From DASUPK01 sp963763955 (GTDB lineage Bacteria > Actinomycetota > Thermoleophilia > Solirubrobacterales > 70-9): a stretch of 64,000 bases of DNA. Location: positions 124,001-188,000 of the forward strand of contig CAVXQP010000030.1 of NCBI GenBank assembly GCA_963763955.1, written 5' to 3'. Positions 55,592 through 63,232 of this stretch are shown piece by piece (position 1 is the first letter of the stretch; every line of letters begins with the position of its first letter). A model generated the notes under the pieces. It had not been told where the DNA came from. It saw only the letters and a program-made list of their open reading frames with translations, and searched no databases. The position numbers and the translations under genes were made by a program.

Positions 55592-57320
55592 CCTTCTTCT
55601 TGGGCGAGCTCTTCGAGCTGGACTTCGGCGCAGCCTTGCGCTTCTTCGGCGCCGAGTAGGGCGTCGGCGTCACCTCGCCCGGCTGGACGCCGGTGCTCAC
55701 CGTTCCGCCGCTCGGGACGCAACCGCTCGGGGCGCCCGGATCGTCGATGCCGTCGCCGTTCGCGTCGCAGGTCGACGGCTCAACCCCGGTCGTGACCGGA
55801 CCGGTCTGCGCCGGAGCTGTGGGCTGGGAGTCGCTGTTGGCCACCGCGTGCTTGTGGCGCTTGTGCTTGCCGGTCGCGGAGGCTGTGGTGCCACCGGTCT
55901 GCGAGCCGGTCGACGCGATGGGATCGGTCGTCTGGGGAGGGACCGTGACAGTGACGGGCGGCGGCGTGGTGGCGGCGACTGGAGGTGTCGTCGCGGGTGT
56001 GGCCGGCGGGGTCGCCGCCTGGGTGGGTTCGGCCTTCGCCGCTGTGGCGGGTGGAGTCTTGTGGATCTGCCGCGTCTTCGACTGCTGCGGCTTGCTTGCC
56101 GGATGATGGTCCGAGACGTTCTGGATCTCCGCGGCCCCGCCGGCGATGATCGCCGCCGTGGCGAGCCCGGCAGCCGCCTTCGTCCCGATCGCGGCCGCAG
56201 CACCACCCGCAATTGCGGCTCCGCCACCGGCGGCCGCACCGCCGGCTGCCGCGGCACCGCCGATCGCGGCCGTGCTCCCGGCCGCCGCAGCGCCAGCTCC
56301 GGCAGCTCCCGCACCGGCTGCGCCCGCGGCACCGGCCGCTCCGGCACCAGCGCCGGCCGCCCCGGCTCCCGCCGCACCGGCACCGGCTCCCGCGCCCGCG
56401 CCGGCCGCAGCGCCGCCCCCGCCGCCCGCGCCGGCAGCGGCTCCGCCGCCACCGCCGCCGAAGATGCCGCTGAGCTTGGCCAGCAGCGCGCCCTTGAGAA
56501 TGAGCAGCGGGCCCGCTGGGAAGATCGCGGCGAGCGCCTTGGTGTCGGAGCGAAGCTGAGTTCGGAACTCGCGGCAGGGATCGCACGCCTTGAGGTGGCG
56601 GCGAGCCGGCCCCGAGACCTTTGCGATTCCCTCGGCAGCCTCGGCGAGCTCGAGCCGGACCTCGTCGCAGGTGAGCTGGCGGGACTGGCTCGACTCGGCG
56701 AGCGCGATGCGGGCCCGGACCAGCAGGCTCTTCACGCCCGGCACGGTCGTGTCCATCGCCTGGGCGATCTCCTCGTAGCTCATCGCGTCGATCTCGCGGA
56801 GCAGGAGCGCCGAGCGCTGGGTCTCGGGCAGCTGGCCGACGTCGGAGAGCAGGTTGCGGAACTCCTCGCGATTCTGGACGCGCTCCAGGGTGGTCACCCC
56901 GTTCATATGGGGGTGGGTGTCCATCGTGTCCTGCCCGTCGGCGGTCGGCTTGCGAAGGTGGTTGAGGCAGCGGTTGCGGGCGATCCGGTAGAGCCATGGC
57001 CGCACCGCGATCGGCCGCTCGTCGGCGACCATCGCGTTGTAGGCGGCGACGAAGACCTCCTGGAGCACGTCCTCGGCGTCCTCGGTCGAGCCCAGCATCT
57101 GGCGGCAGAAGCCCAGCAGTCGCGACTGGTAGCGCTCGACCAGTGAGTCGAAGGCGTGCTGGTGGCCCTTGCGGGTCAGCGCGACCAGGTTCGCGTCGTC
57201 TTGGAAGCGAAGGAGGGGCGAGCGCCGGGCGAAGAGCCCGCGTCGCTGTGCGTGTGTGAGTGTTGAGGCTTCCAAGACCGGGGGGACTTTGGAGCGGCTC
57301 TCTCCCTGCCAACGAAACAC
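55578..57320 (-). CDS. ECF sigma factor fused to a zinc-finger anti-sigma-like domain and low-complexity tail
   Basis: 580 residues. Sigma2 (about 48-122) includes RLLGFCRQMLGSTEDAEDVL; sigma4 (about 155-212) includes TQRSALLLREIDAMSYEEIA. A zinc motif follows: C218-x23-H242-x3-C246-x2-C249, the H-x3-C-x2-C signature of ZAS anti-sigma domains. A hydrophobic segment (AIFPAGPLLILKGALLAKL) leads to a long Gly/Ala tract (about 288-385), Pro/Thr-rich spacers, a DANGDGIDDPGAPSG calcium-type motif and a Lys-rich end. This suggests a self-inhibited sigma factor tethered to the membrane or envelope. Confidence 0.85.
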   Translation of the reverse strand: MFRWQGESRSKVPPVLEASTLTHAQRRGLFARRSPLLRFQDDANLVALTRKGHQHAFDSLVERYQSRLLGFCRQMLGSTEDAEDVLQEVFVAAYNAMVADERPIAVRPWLYRIARNRCLNHLRKPTADGQDTMDTHPHMNGVTTLERVQNREEFRNLLSDVGQLPETQRSALLLREIDAMSYEEIAQAMDTTVPGVKSLLVRARIALAESSQSRQLTCDEVRLELAEAAEGIAKVSGPARRHLKACDPCREFRTQLRSDTKALAAIFPAGPLLILKGALLAKLSGIFGGGGGGAAAGAGGGGGAAAGAGAGAGAGAAGAGAAGAGAGAAGAAGAAGAGAAGAGAAAAGSTAAIGGAAAAGGAAAGGGAAIAGGAAAAIGTKAAAGLATAAIIAGGAAEIQNVSDHHPASKPQQSKTRQIHKTPPATAAKAEPTQAATPPATPATTPPVAATTPPPVTVTVPPQTTDPIASTGSQTGGTTASATGKHKRHKHAVANSDSQPTAPAQTGPVTTGVEPSTCDANGDGIDDPGAPSGCVPSGGTVSTGVQPGEVTPTPYSAPKKRKAAPKSSSKSSPKKKVRRR

Positions 57321-57456
57321 CGTAGCAGCGGTGCGGTTGCGCTCGCGAGGGGCTTAATGCCCACAAAATCCCACTATTACGCGGGCGGTTCGACCGCTAT
57401 TTGCGGGGATCTCTCCTGGACCCAGCGTGATTATGGGCGACGGCCCTAAGGCTTCC

Positions 57457-58959
57457 CTAAGCGGCCTGGAGCTCGGCCGATTCGGCCTCGACGCCGACGG
57501 GAGCCCCCTCCTCGATCTCGGCCTCGACCTCCTGCGCGGTGGGGGAGCGCAGGACGAAGAGGGCGATCAGGATCCCGACCGCCGCGGCGCCGGCGGCGAT
57601 CAGGAAGGCGACGTGGTAGCCGCCGCTGAGCGCCGAGGTGACCGACTCGCCCGCCGACTCGAGGGAATTGGTCCGGTCGGTGGCGATCGTGCCGAGCGCG
57701 GCCAGTCCGACCGCGGCCGAGAGCTGGATCGAGACCTGGATGGTCCCCGACGCCAGGCCGGCGTCGGCGGCCGGGACGTCCTCCAGCGCGATCATCATCA
57801 GCGGCGGGTTGGCGGCGCCGAAGCCGATTCCGAGCAGCGCCAGCCCGGCGAACATGACGGGGAAGTAGGGGGTGTGCTCGCCCGCCTGCGAGAAGATCAG
57901 CAGTCCGGCGACTCCGCTGGCGATGCCGCCGACCAGGGTCCGCTTGGGACCGAAGCGCGCCACGAGACGGGCCGAGATCCCGGCGGACATCGCAGCGAGG
58001 GCGACGCTCATCGCCATGAAGGCGAGCCCGATCTGGATCGCGTCGAAGCCGCGCACGTGCTCGAGGTAGAGCGCGCCGAGGAAGAAGGTGGAGAAGGCGC
58101 CCGTCACCAGGAACCCGCGAACCAGGTTCGAGGCCACCAGGCTGCGCTCGCCGAGGATGCGAAGGGGCATGATCGGATTCCTGGTGCGGGACTCGAAGGC
58201 GACGAAGGCGGCCAGCAGGGCGAGCGAGGCGCCGATCACGCCGAGGGTCCTGCCACCGGTCCAACCCCACTCGGGGATCTTGATCAGGGCATAGATCCCG
58301 ATGATCGACGCGGCGGTGACCAGGATCGAGCCCAGCCAGTCGATGCCCTCGGCCACGCCCAGGCCCTCGTTCTCGACGATCAGCCTGCGGCCGAAGAAGA
58401 ACGCCGCCGCGCCGATCGGCAGGTTGACGAAGAAGATCCAGTGCCAGTTGATCGCCTGGGTGAGGATCCCGCCGAGCAGCAACCCGAGCGAGGCGCCACC
58501 CGCAACGACGAAGGTGTAGGCGCTCATCGCCTTGGCGCGGTCGCCCGCCTCGGGAAACTCGACCGAGATGATCGCGACGACGACCGCCGAGGTCAGTGCG
58601 GCGGCGGCGCCCTGGGCGAAGCGCGCCCCGATCAGCATCGCCTCGCTCTGGGCGAGGCCGCAGATCATCGAAGCGACGACGAAGGAGGCGAGGCCGATGA
58701 GGAAGATGCGCTTGCGGCCGAAGAGGTCGCCGAGCCGGCCGGCGAGCAGCAGCAGGCTGCCGAAGGTGATCAGGTAGCCGTCGATCACCCAGGTCAGGCT
58801 CGACTGGCTGAAGTGGAGGTCCCGCTGGATGGAGGGGAGGGCGACATTGACGATCGTCGTGTCGAGCACGATCATCAGCTGCCCGAGACAGACGACGAAG
58901 AGCGCGATCCACCTGGTGCGGTCGCTGCGAGCCGCTATTCTCTGAGTAGTAGCCTCCAC
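57457..58959 (-). CDS. DHA2-family MFS drug exporter (EmrB/QacA type)
   Basis: About 500 residues and 14 predicted helices. Motifs: LDTTIVNVALPSIQRDLHFS (helix 1 motif D1), LAGRLGDLFGRKRIFLIGLA (motif A), SLGLLLGGILTQAINWHWIF with FVNLPIG (motif C region). It should export drugs or lipophilic compounds with protons. It is divergent from a MarR-type gene, its likely repressor. GTG 58959 is chosen because a promoter at 58970-58997 would start transcription between it and ATG 58968. Confidence 0.92.
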   Translation of the reverse strand: MEATTQRIAARSDRTRWIALFVVCLGQLMIVLDTTIVNVALPSIQRDLHFSQSSLTWVIDGYLITFGSLLLLAGRLGDLFGRKRIFLIGLASFVVASMICGLAQSEAMLIGARFAQGAAAALTSAVVVAIISVEFPEAGDRAKAMSAYTFVVAGGASLGLLLGGILTQAINWHWIFFVNLPIGAAAFFFGRRLIVENEGLGVAEGIDWLGSILVTAASIIGIYALIKIPEWGWTGGRTLGVIGASLALLAAFVAFESRTRNPIMPLRILGERSLVASNLVRGFLVTGAFSTFFLGALYLEHVRGFDAIQIGLAFMAMSVALAAMSAGISARLVARFGPKRTLVGGIASGVAGLLIFSQAGEHTPYFPVMFAGLALLGIGFGAANPPLMMIALEDVPAADAGLASGTIQVSIQLSAAVGLAALGTIATDRTNSLESAGESVTSALSGGYHVAFLIAAGAAAVGILIALFVLRSPTAQEVEAEIEEGAPVGVEAESAELQAA

Positions 58960-58969
58960 GAGGATCATC

Positions 58970-58997
58970 ACTATAGCAAGGATAATCACTGAGTCAA
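58970..58997 (-). promoter_or_regulatory. Sigma-70-type promoter for the exporter gene
   Basis: On the minus strand TTGACT (58997-58992), 16 bases, then TATAGT (58975-58970). This is a close match to the consensus, rare in such GC-rich DNA. It lies in the short gap between the exporter and the marR-type gene, so a repressor bound here could control both. ATCACT occurs twice in the region. Confidence 0.6.
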
Positions 58998-59016
58998 GGA
59001 TGATCGGGCTACCATT

Positions 59017-59461
59017 GTGGGAGAGATGACCACCCAAGCACCATCAGTCGCGGGGACGATGAATCTGTTGACCCGCCTCTCGCGGGTCACCTACCGCAGC
59101 GCTGCCCCGGAGCTGCTCGGCGTGAAGCTGAAGGAGTTCGTCGCGCTCACCTACCTGCGGGAGAGCACCCGCGCCACCCAGCAGAAGCTCGCGAAGACGC
59201 TGATGCTGGACGCGAACAACTGCGTGATCCTGCTCAACGGCCTCGAGGAGAAGGGCCTGATCGAGAGGACCCGCGATCCCGAGGACCGGCGCCGCCACAT
59301 CGTCGCCATCACCCCCAAGGGGCGACCGGGCGCTCGAGAAGGCGGAGCAGAAGCTCGAGACCGTCGAGGACGACGTGCTCGGCAACCTGAGCCAGGACGA
59401 GCGCGACCAGCTCCGCGAGCTCTTAGCCAAGGCGCTCGAGGACCACTCGCTGGCGATCTAG
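59017..59461 (+). pseudogene. MarR-family transcriptional regulator, one-base frameshift
   Basis: Starts GTG 59017 (or ATG 59026). ELLGVKLKEFVALTYLREST, ATQQKLAKTLMLDANNCVIL and LEEKGLIERTRDPEDRRRHI form the MarR winged helix with the wing D-x-R-D/R. After ITPKG, near 59318-59335, the frame shifts; the C-terminal dimerisation helix ALEKAEQKLETVEDDVLGNL continues in the other frame to TAG 59461. The unshifted frame gives Arg-rich nonsense to 59541, across the tRNA. It probably represses the divergent DHA2 exporter. Confidence 0.82.
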
Positions 59462-59504
59462 GCCGAGCTCGATCGCGGCGCGGACCTCGGCGCGAAGCAG
59501 GCCG

Positions 59505-59588
59505 GCCGGGGTGGCCAAACTGGTCTAGGCAGCGGACTTAAAATCCGTGGCCCTTCGGGGCATGTGGGTTCGAATCCCACCCCCGGCA
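59505..59588 (+). tRNA. tRNA-Leu (anticodon UAA)
   Basis: A class II tRNA: acceptor GCCGGGG (59505-59511) with CCCCGGC and discriminator A (59588). The anticodon stem-loop is CGGACTTAAAATCCG with anticodon TAA, the long variable arm contains GGCCCTTCGGGGC, and the T-arm is GTGGG-TTCGAAT-CCCAC. CCA is not encoded. The next gene ends on the opposite strand immediately after it. Confidence 0.96.
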
Positions 59589-59906
59589 CTACTCCTCCTT
59601 CAGCCGCTCCTCCACCGAGCGCACCTTGTCGGCCAGCGTCTGCTCCTTGTCGCGGCGCTCGTCGAGCTTCAGCACCGTGTAGACGCGGGGGAGGCCCATC
59701 TCGAAGGGCACGCGGTGCAGCTCGCCGACCACGGCGAGGATGTCCTCGGTCGATCCCTCGAGCGAGGTCCCCATCGCGTGCAGCTCGTAGCGGACCTTGT
59801 CCTGGGCGGCGAGGCGCCGCTGGATCTCGGCGATGTACTCGCCGGCGCTCGGGTCCGAGCGGCCCAGCCCGATCACGGTGAGGTCGGCGGTCGCCATCCG
59901 CTGCAT
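59589..59906 (-). CDS. MTH1187/UPF0045-type thiamine-binding protein
   Basis: 105 residues: ADLTVIGLGRSDPSAGEYIA and YELHAMGTSLEGSTEDILAV match the small ferredoxin-like MTH1187/YkoF-type family, which binds thiamine or a related ligand in structural studies. ATG 59906 or 59897 is the start. It is divergent from the NAD(P)-binding gene at 59939, and its stop abuts the 3' end of tRNA-Leu. Confidence 0.85.
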   Translation of the reverse strand: MQRMATADLTVIGLGRSDPSAGEYIAEIQRRLAAQDKVRYELHAMGTSLEGSTEDILAVVGELHRVPFEMGLPRVYTVLKLDERRDKEQTLADKVRSVEERLKEE

Positions 59907-59938
59907 GATGCCGTCGCGCGACGGGTATCGTCGGGCAG

Positions 59939-60577
59939 GTGAACGTCGTCATCGTCGGAGGACACGGCAAGATCGGCATGCGCCTCGCCAGGCTGCTGGC
60001 CGAGCGCGGCGACAGCCCGCGGGGGATCATCCGCAAGACCGAGCAGGCGCCGGACCTGGAGGCGATCGGCGCCGAGCCGATCGTGCTCGACATCGAGAAC
60101 ATCGATGACATCTCCGACGCGCTCGCCGGCTCGGACGCGGTGGTCTTTGCGGCGGGAGCAGGCCCGGGCAGTGGGCCGGCCCGCAAGCGCACCGTCGACT
60201 ACGGCGGCGCGGTGAAGCTCGCTGACGCTGCAAAAGCAGAGGACATCAGCCGCTACGTGATGGTCAGCTCGATCGGGTCGAACCGGCCGGAGGCGTGGTC
60301 GGACCAGATGCGTCCCTACCAAGAGGCCAAGTCCGAGGCCGACAAGTACCTGGTGGCGAGCGGCCTCGACTACACGATCCTGCGTCCCGGAGGCCTCACG
60401 GACGACCCCGGTACGGGCAAGGTCCAGCTGGGCGAGAGGCTCGAGTACGGCCAGGTCACGCGGGACGATGTAGCAGCCGTGATCGCCGAGTGCCTCACCG
60501 CCGACAATTCGATCGGCAAGGCCTGCGACCTGATGAACGGCGACACACCCATCGCTGAGGCGGTCGCAGCCCTGTAA
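59939..60577 (+). CDS. NAD(P)-binding atypical SDR protein (NmrA/YwnB-like)
   Basis: 212 residues starting MNVVIVGGHGKIGMRLARLL, the glycine-rich Rossmann motif G-G-x-G-x-I-G. VVFAAGAGPGSG, YVMVSSIGSN and YLVASGLDYTILRPGGLTDD are typical of the NAD(P)H-binding family PF13460-type proteins. The SDR catalytic Y-x3-K is replaced by YQEAKSEAD, a form often seen in this group. Redox sensing or reduction of a small substrate is possible. Confidence 0.88.
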   Translation: MNVVIVGGHGKIGMRLARLLAERGDSPRGIIRKTEQAPDLEAIGAEPIVLDIENIDDISDALAGSDAVVFAAGAGPGSGPARKRTVDYGGAVKLADAAKAEDISRYVMVSSIGSNRPEAWSDQMRPYQEAKSEADKYLVASGLDYTILRPGGLTDDPGTGKVQLGERLEYGQVTRDDVAAVIAECLTADNSIGKACDLMNGDTPIAEAVAAL

Positions 60578-60620
60578 CGGAGGGATCTCCGGGCTGTACG
60601 GGACAATGGGGGGCTAACCC

Positions 60621-62318
60621 ATGTCTCATCCGCATCCACTCACCTGGCTCTACCGGAAGCTCGGGCGCCGCTACCCGGCCTTCTTCATCACGGTCGAGCT
60701 CCAGTCGGCCTTCCTGATCGCGACCGGGGCGGTGGCCCTGTTCAGCTTCTACTACGACGTCTCCAGCGGGGATTTCCTGACGATCCTCGCGATCACGCTC
60801 GGGCTCACCGCAGTCGGGATCTCCTTCACCATCTTCCGGGTGCTCAGGCGGCTGCAGCCGCTGACCGCCTGGATCGCCGGCTCCCGCTCCTCCGAACAGA
60901 CGGCGGAGGCCTGGCACGCTGCGGTGAACCTGCCGATCCTGTTGATCCGCCGGGACTTCCTCGTTCCCGTCCTGGTCACGGTGATCACGGTCATCGCCTC
61001 GGTCGCGGTCCTCGACCTGAGCTGGCTGGCCTTCTTCCCGATCGCAATCGCCGCCCTGCTCACCGTCGCCTACGGGGCGACGCTCCACTACCTTGCCCTT
61101 GAGCTCGCCCTGCGGCCGGTCCTCTTCGACATCAACTCGAGCCTCGAGGTTCCGGTCCGGATCGATCGCCCGGTCGTGCCGCTGCGCGTCAAGCTGCTCG
61201 GCTCGCTGCCGCTGATCAACGTGATCACGGGCCTCGTGGTCGCGGCGCTGACCTCGAACGGCGGCGGTACCGACGCCCTGGGCATCAACGTGCTGATCGC
61301 CCTCTTCGTCTCCTTCACGATCAGCTTCGAGCTCACCGTGCTGCTCTCACGCTCGATCCTGCGGCCGATCGAGGACCTCGAGGCGGCCACCGAGCGGATT
61401 CGCCAGGGCCGCTTCGACGAGCACGTCCCGGTGACGACCTCCGATGAGTTCGGCGAGCTCTCCTCGGCCTTCAACCAGATGGTCGACGGGCTGGCGGAGC
61501 GCGAGCGGCTGCGCGCGGCCTTCGGCACCTACCTGGACGAGGAGGTCGCCCAGCACCTGATCACCGAGGACTTCGAGCCGCACGGCGAGGAGGTCGAGGT
61601 CTCGCTGGTGTTCTGCGACGTCCGCGACTTCACCACGGCGGCGGCCGAGTCCTCGGCCTCCGAGGTGGTGGCGCGCCTCAATGAGCTCTTTGAGTGCATC
61701 GTCCCGATCGTCGCCCGCCACCGTGGTCACATCGACCAGTTCATCGGCGACGGAGTGCTCGCCGTCTTCGGGGCGCCGGAGCGCATCCCGCGGCACGCCG
61801 ACCGCGCGGTGCAGTGCGCCGTGGAGATCGCCCGGACGATCAACAGCCGGCGACCCGGCGACTTCGAGGTGGGCGTGGGTGTCAACTCCGGCAGCGTCGT
61901 CGCGGGCGCGATCGGGGGCGCCGGGCGGCTCAACTTCAGCGTTATCGGCGACGCCGTCAACCTCTGCTCCCGGGTGGAGGCCGCGACCCGCGAGACCGGC
62001 GACCCGGTGCTGATCACGGCGGCCACCCGCGAGCAGCTCTCCGAGACGATCGAGGTGGAGTCGCGGGGCGAGCGCCAGATCCGCGGTTACGAGCGGAAGG
62101 TGGAGCTATTCGCGCCGCTGGTCCCGATCGCCATCATCACCGGGCCGGGTGAGGACGTCAGCGACCCGCTCGGCGACCCGGTGGTCGGCGGGCTCGGCCG
62201 CGCGCCGGAGCCGGGCGACGGCCTCGGTCGCCGTGCCCGCCCGGGTCCGGGCGTCGGCAGGGCCCGTACCAGCCAGGACCGCGGCCTCGGCAGCACTCAC
62301 ACCCTGCCGGGGTCCTAG
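60621..62318 (+). CDS. Membrane-bound class III adenylate/guanylate cyclase with HAMP domain
   Basis: 565 residues: six membrane helices in the first ~250, a HAMP linker (RSILRPIEDLEAATERIRQG), then a class III catalytic domain (about 330-510). VSLVFCDVRDFTTAAAES and IDQFIGDGVLAVFGAPERIP carry the two metal aspartates. The usual base-selecting lysine before FIGD is glutamine. The transition-state region is FSVIGDAVNLCSRVEAATRE. The last ~50 residues are Gly/Arg-rich and disordered. A six-helix-HAMP layout is common in mycobacterial cyclases. The nucleotide made, cAMP or cGMP, is not certain. Confidence 0.9.
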   Translation: MSHPHPLTWLYRKLGRRYPAFFITVELQSAFLIATGAVALFSFYYDVSSGDFLTILAITLGLTAVGISFTIFRVLRRLQPLTAWIAGSRSSEQTAEAWHAAVNLPILLIRRDFLVPVLVTVITVIASVAVLDLSWLAFFPIAIAALLTVAYGATLHYLALELALRPVLFDINSSLEVPVRIDRPVVPLRVKLLGSLPLINVITGLVVAALTSNGGGTDALGINVLIALFVSFTISFELTVLLSRSILRPIEDLEAATERIRQGRFDEHVPVTTSDEFGELSSAFNQMVDGLAERERLRAAFGTYLDEEVAQHLITEDFEPHGEEVEVSLVFCDVRDFTTAAAESSASEVVARLNELFECIVPIVARHRGHIDQFIGDGVLAVFGAPERIPRHADRAVQCAVEIARTINSRRPGDFEVGVGVNSGSVVAGAIGGAGRLNFSVIGDAVNLCSRVEAATRETGDPVLITAATREQLSETIEVESRGERQIRGYERKVELFAPLVPIAIITGPGEDVSDPLGDPVVGGLGRAPEPGDGLGRRARPGPGVGRARTSQDRGLGSTHTLPGS

Positions 62319-62475
62319 CCGCCCGCGCCGGGAATGGAGGATCGATGGGTCGCCGCCCATCCGGGAGGCGACGACCCACAGAACCCCCTATTTCCGAATA
62401 CCCCTGACCACGTAAATGACTATCGGTCAGCGGCGGGGCCCCTCGCTACCCCTCAATTCGGTAAATCACAGCTCT

Positions 62476-63216
62476 ATGGCGATACCCGATGACGCGCTGG
62501 ACACGCTCTACCACGGGCCGCTCGAGGAGTTCACGGCGGCGCGGAACGAGCTCGCAAAGTCCCTGCGCGGCGATGGTGACGGGGCGGCGGCCGACGAGCT
62601 CAAGGGCCTGCGGAAACCGAGCCGGGCCGCCTGGCTCGTCAACCAGCTCGCGGTGCGGAAGCCGGACGAGGTCGCCGACCTGCTCGAGGTGGGGGAGGAG
62701 CTGCGGGCGGCCCAGGAGGAGATGCTGGCCGGCTCGACCGACCGCGAGAGGTTGCGCGATCTGGCGCGGCGCGAGCAGGAGGCGGTCGACACGCTGCTGC
62801 GGACCGCCGAGGCGATCGGCCGCGAGCACGGGGTGGGGGAGCAGATCCTCACCCGGGTTGGCGAGACCCTGCGGGCGGCGGCCGGCGATCCCGAGGTGGC
62901 GGAGGCGATCCGGCGCGGACGTCTCACCCGTGAGCAGCGCGCGGCGTCGATCGGGCTGGTCGGCTCGGCCGCGCCCGCCGCACCGGCCACGCGAAAGAAG
63001 GGCAAGGACCGGGAGGCGGCCGAGCGCCGCTCCCGCCAGCAGCAGGCGAAGCGCCGCAATCAGGCCGACCGCAAGCTCGCCGCCGCCGAGAAGCGGCTCG
63101 ACCGCGAGCGGGCCAAGCTCGAGCGCGCCCGGGAGTCGGTGGAGGAGGCCGAGCGGAGCGTCCACGCCGCCGAGCTCGACGCCCGTGCCGCCCGCCGCGA
63201 GCTGGACGAGATCTAG
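62476..63216 (+). CDS. Coiled-coil protein, unknown function
   Basis: 246 residues from ATG 62476. A helical N-terminal domain (DALDTLYHGPLEEFTAARNE; LRKPSRAAWLVNQLAVRKPD) is followed by a Lys/Arg/Glu-rich coiled coil (about 165-245; KLAAAEKRLDRERAKLERAR). The basic region could bind nucleic acid. It resembles uncharacterised actinobacterial proteins whose first domain carries an R-x-x-W-x-x-N-x-L motif. No function can be given. Confidence 0.75.
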   Translation: MAIPDDALDTLYHGPLEEFTAARNELAKSLRGDGDGAAADELKGLRKPSRAAWLVNQLAVRKPDEVADLLEVGEELRAAQEEMLAGSTDRERLRDLARREQEAVDTLLRTAEAIGREHGVGEQILTRVGETLRAAAGDPEVAEAIRRGRLTREQRAASIGLVGSAAPAAPATRKKGKDREAAERRSRQQQAKRRNQADRKLAAAEKRLDRERAKLERARESVEEAERSVHAAELDARAARRELDEI

Positions 63217-63232
63217 CGCTAGTCTCGCCTCG

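Noticed and set aside
56150..56460. Dense short repeats resembling a repeat array or CRISPR
   Set aside because: They are Gly/Ala codons of the sigma-factor fusion. There are no regular repeats with unique spacers, and no CRISPR array was seen in the window.
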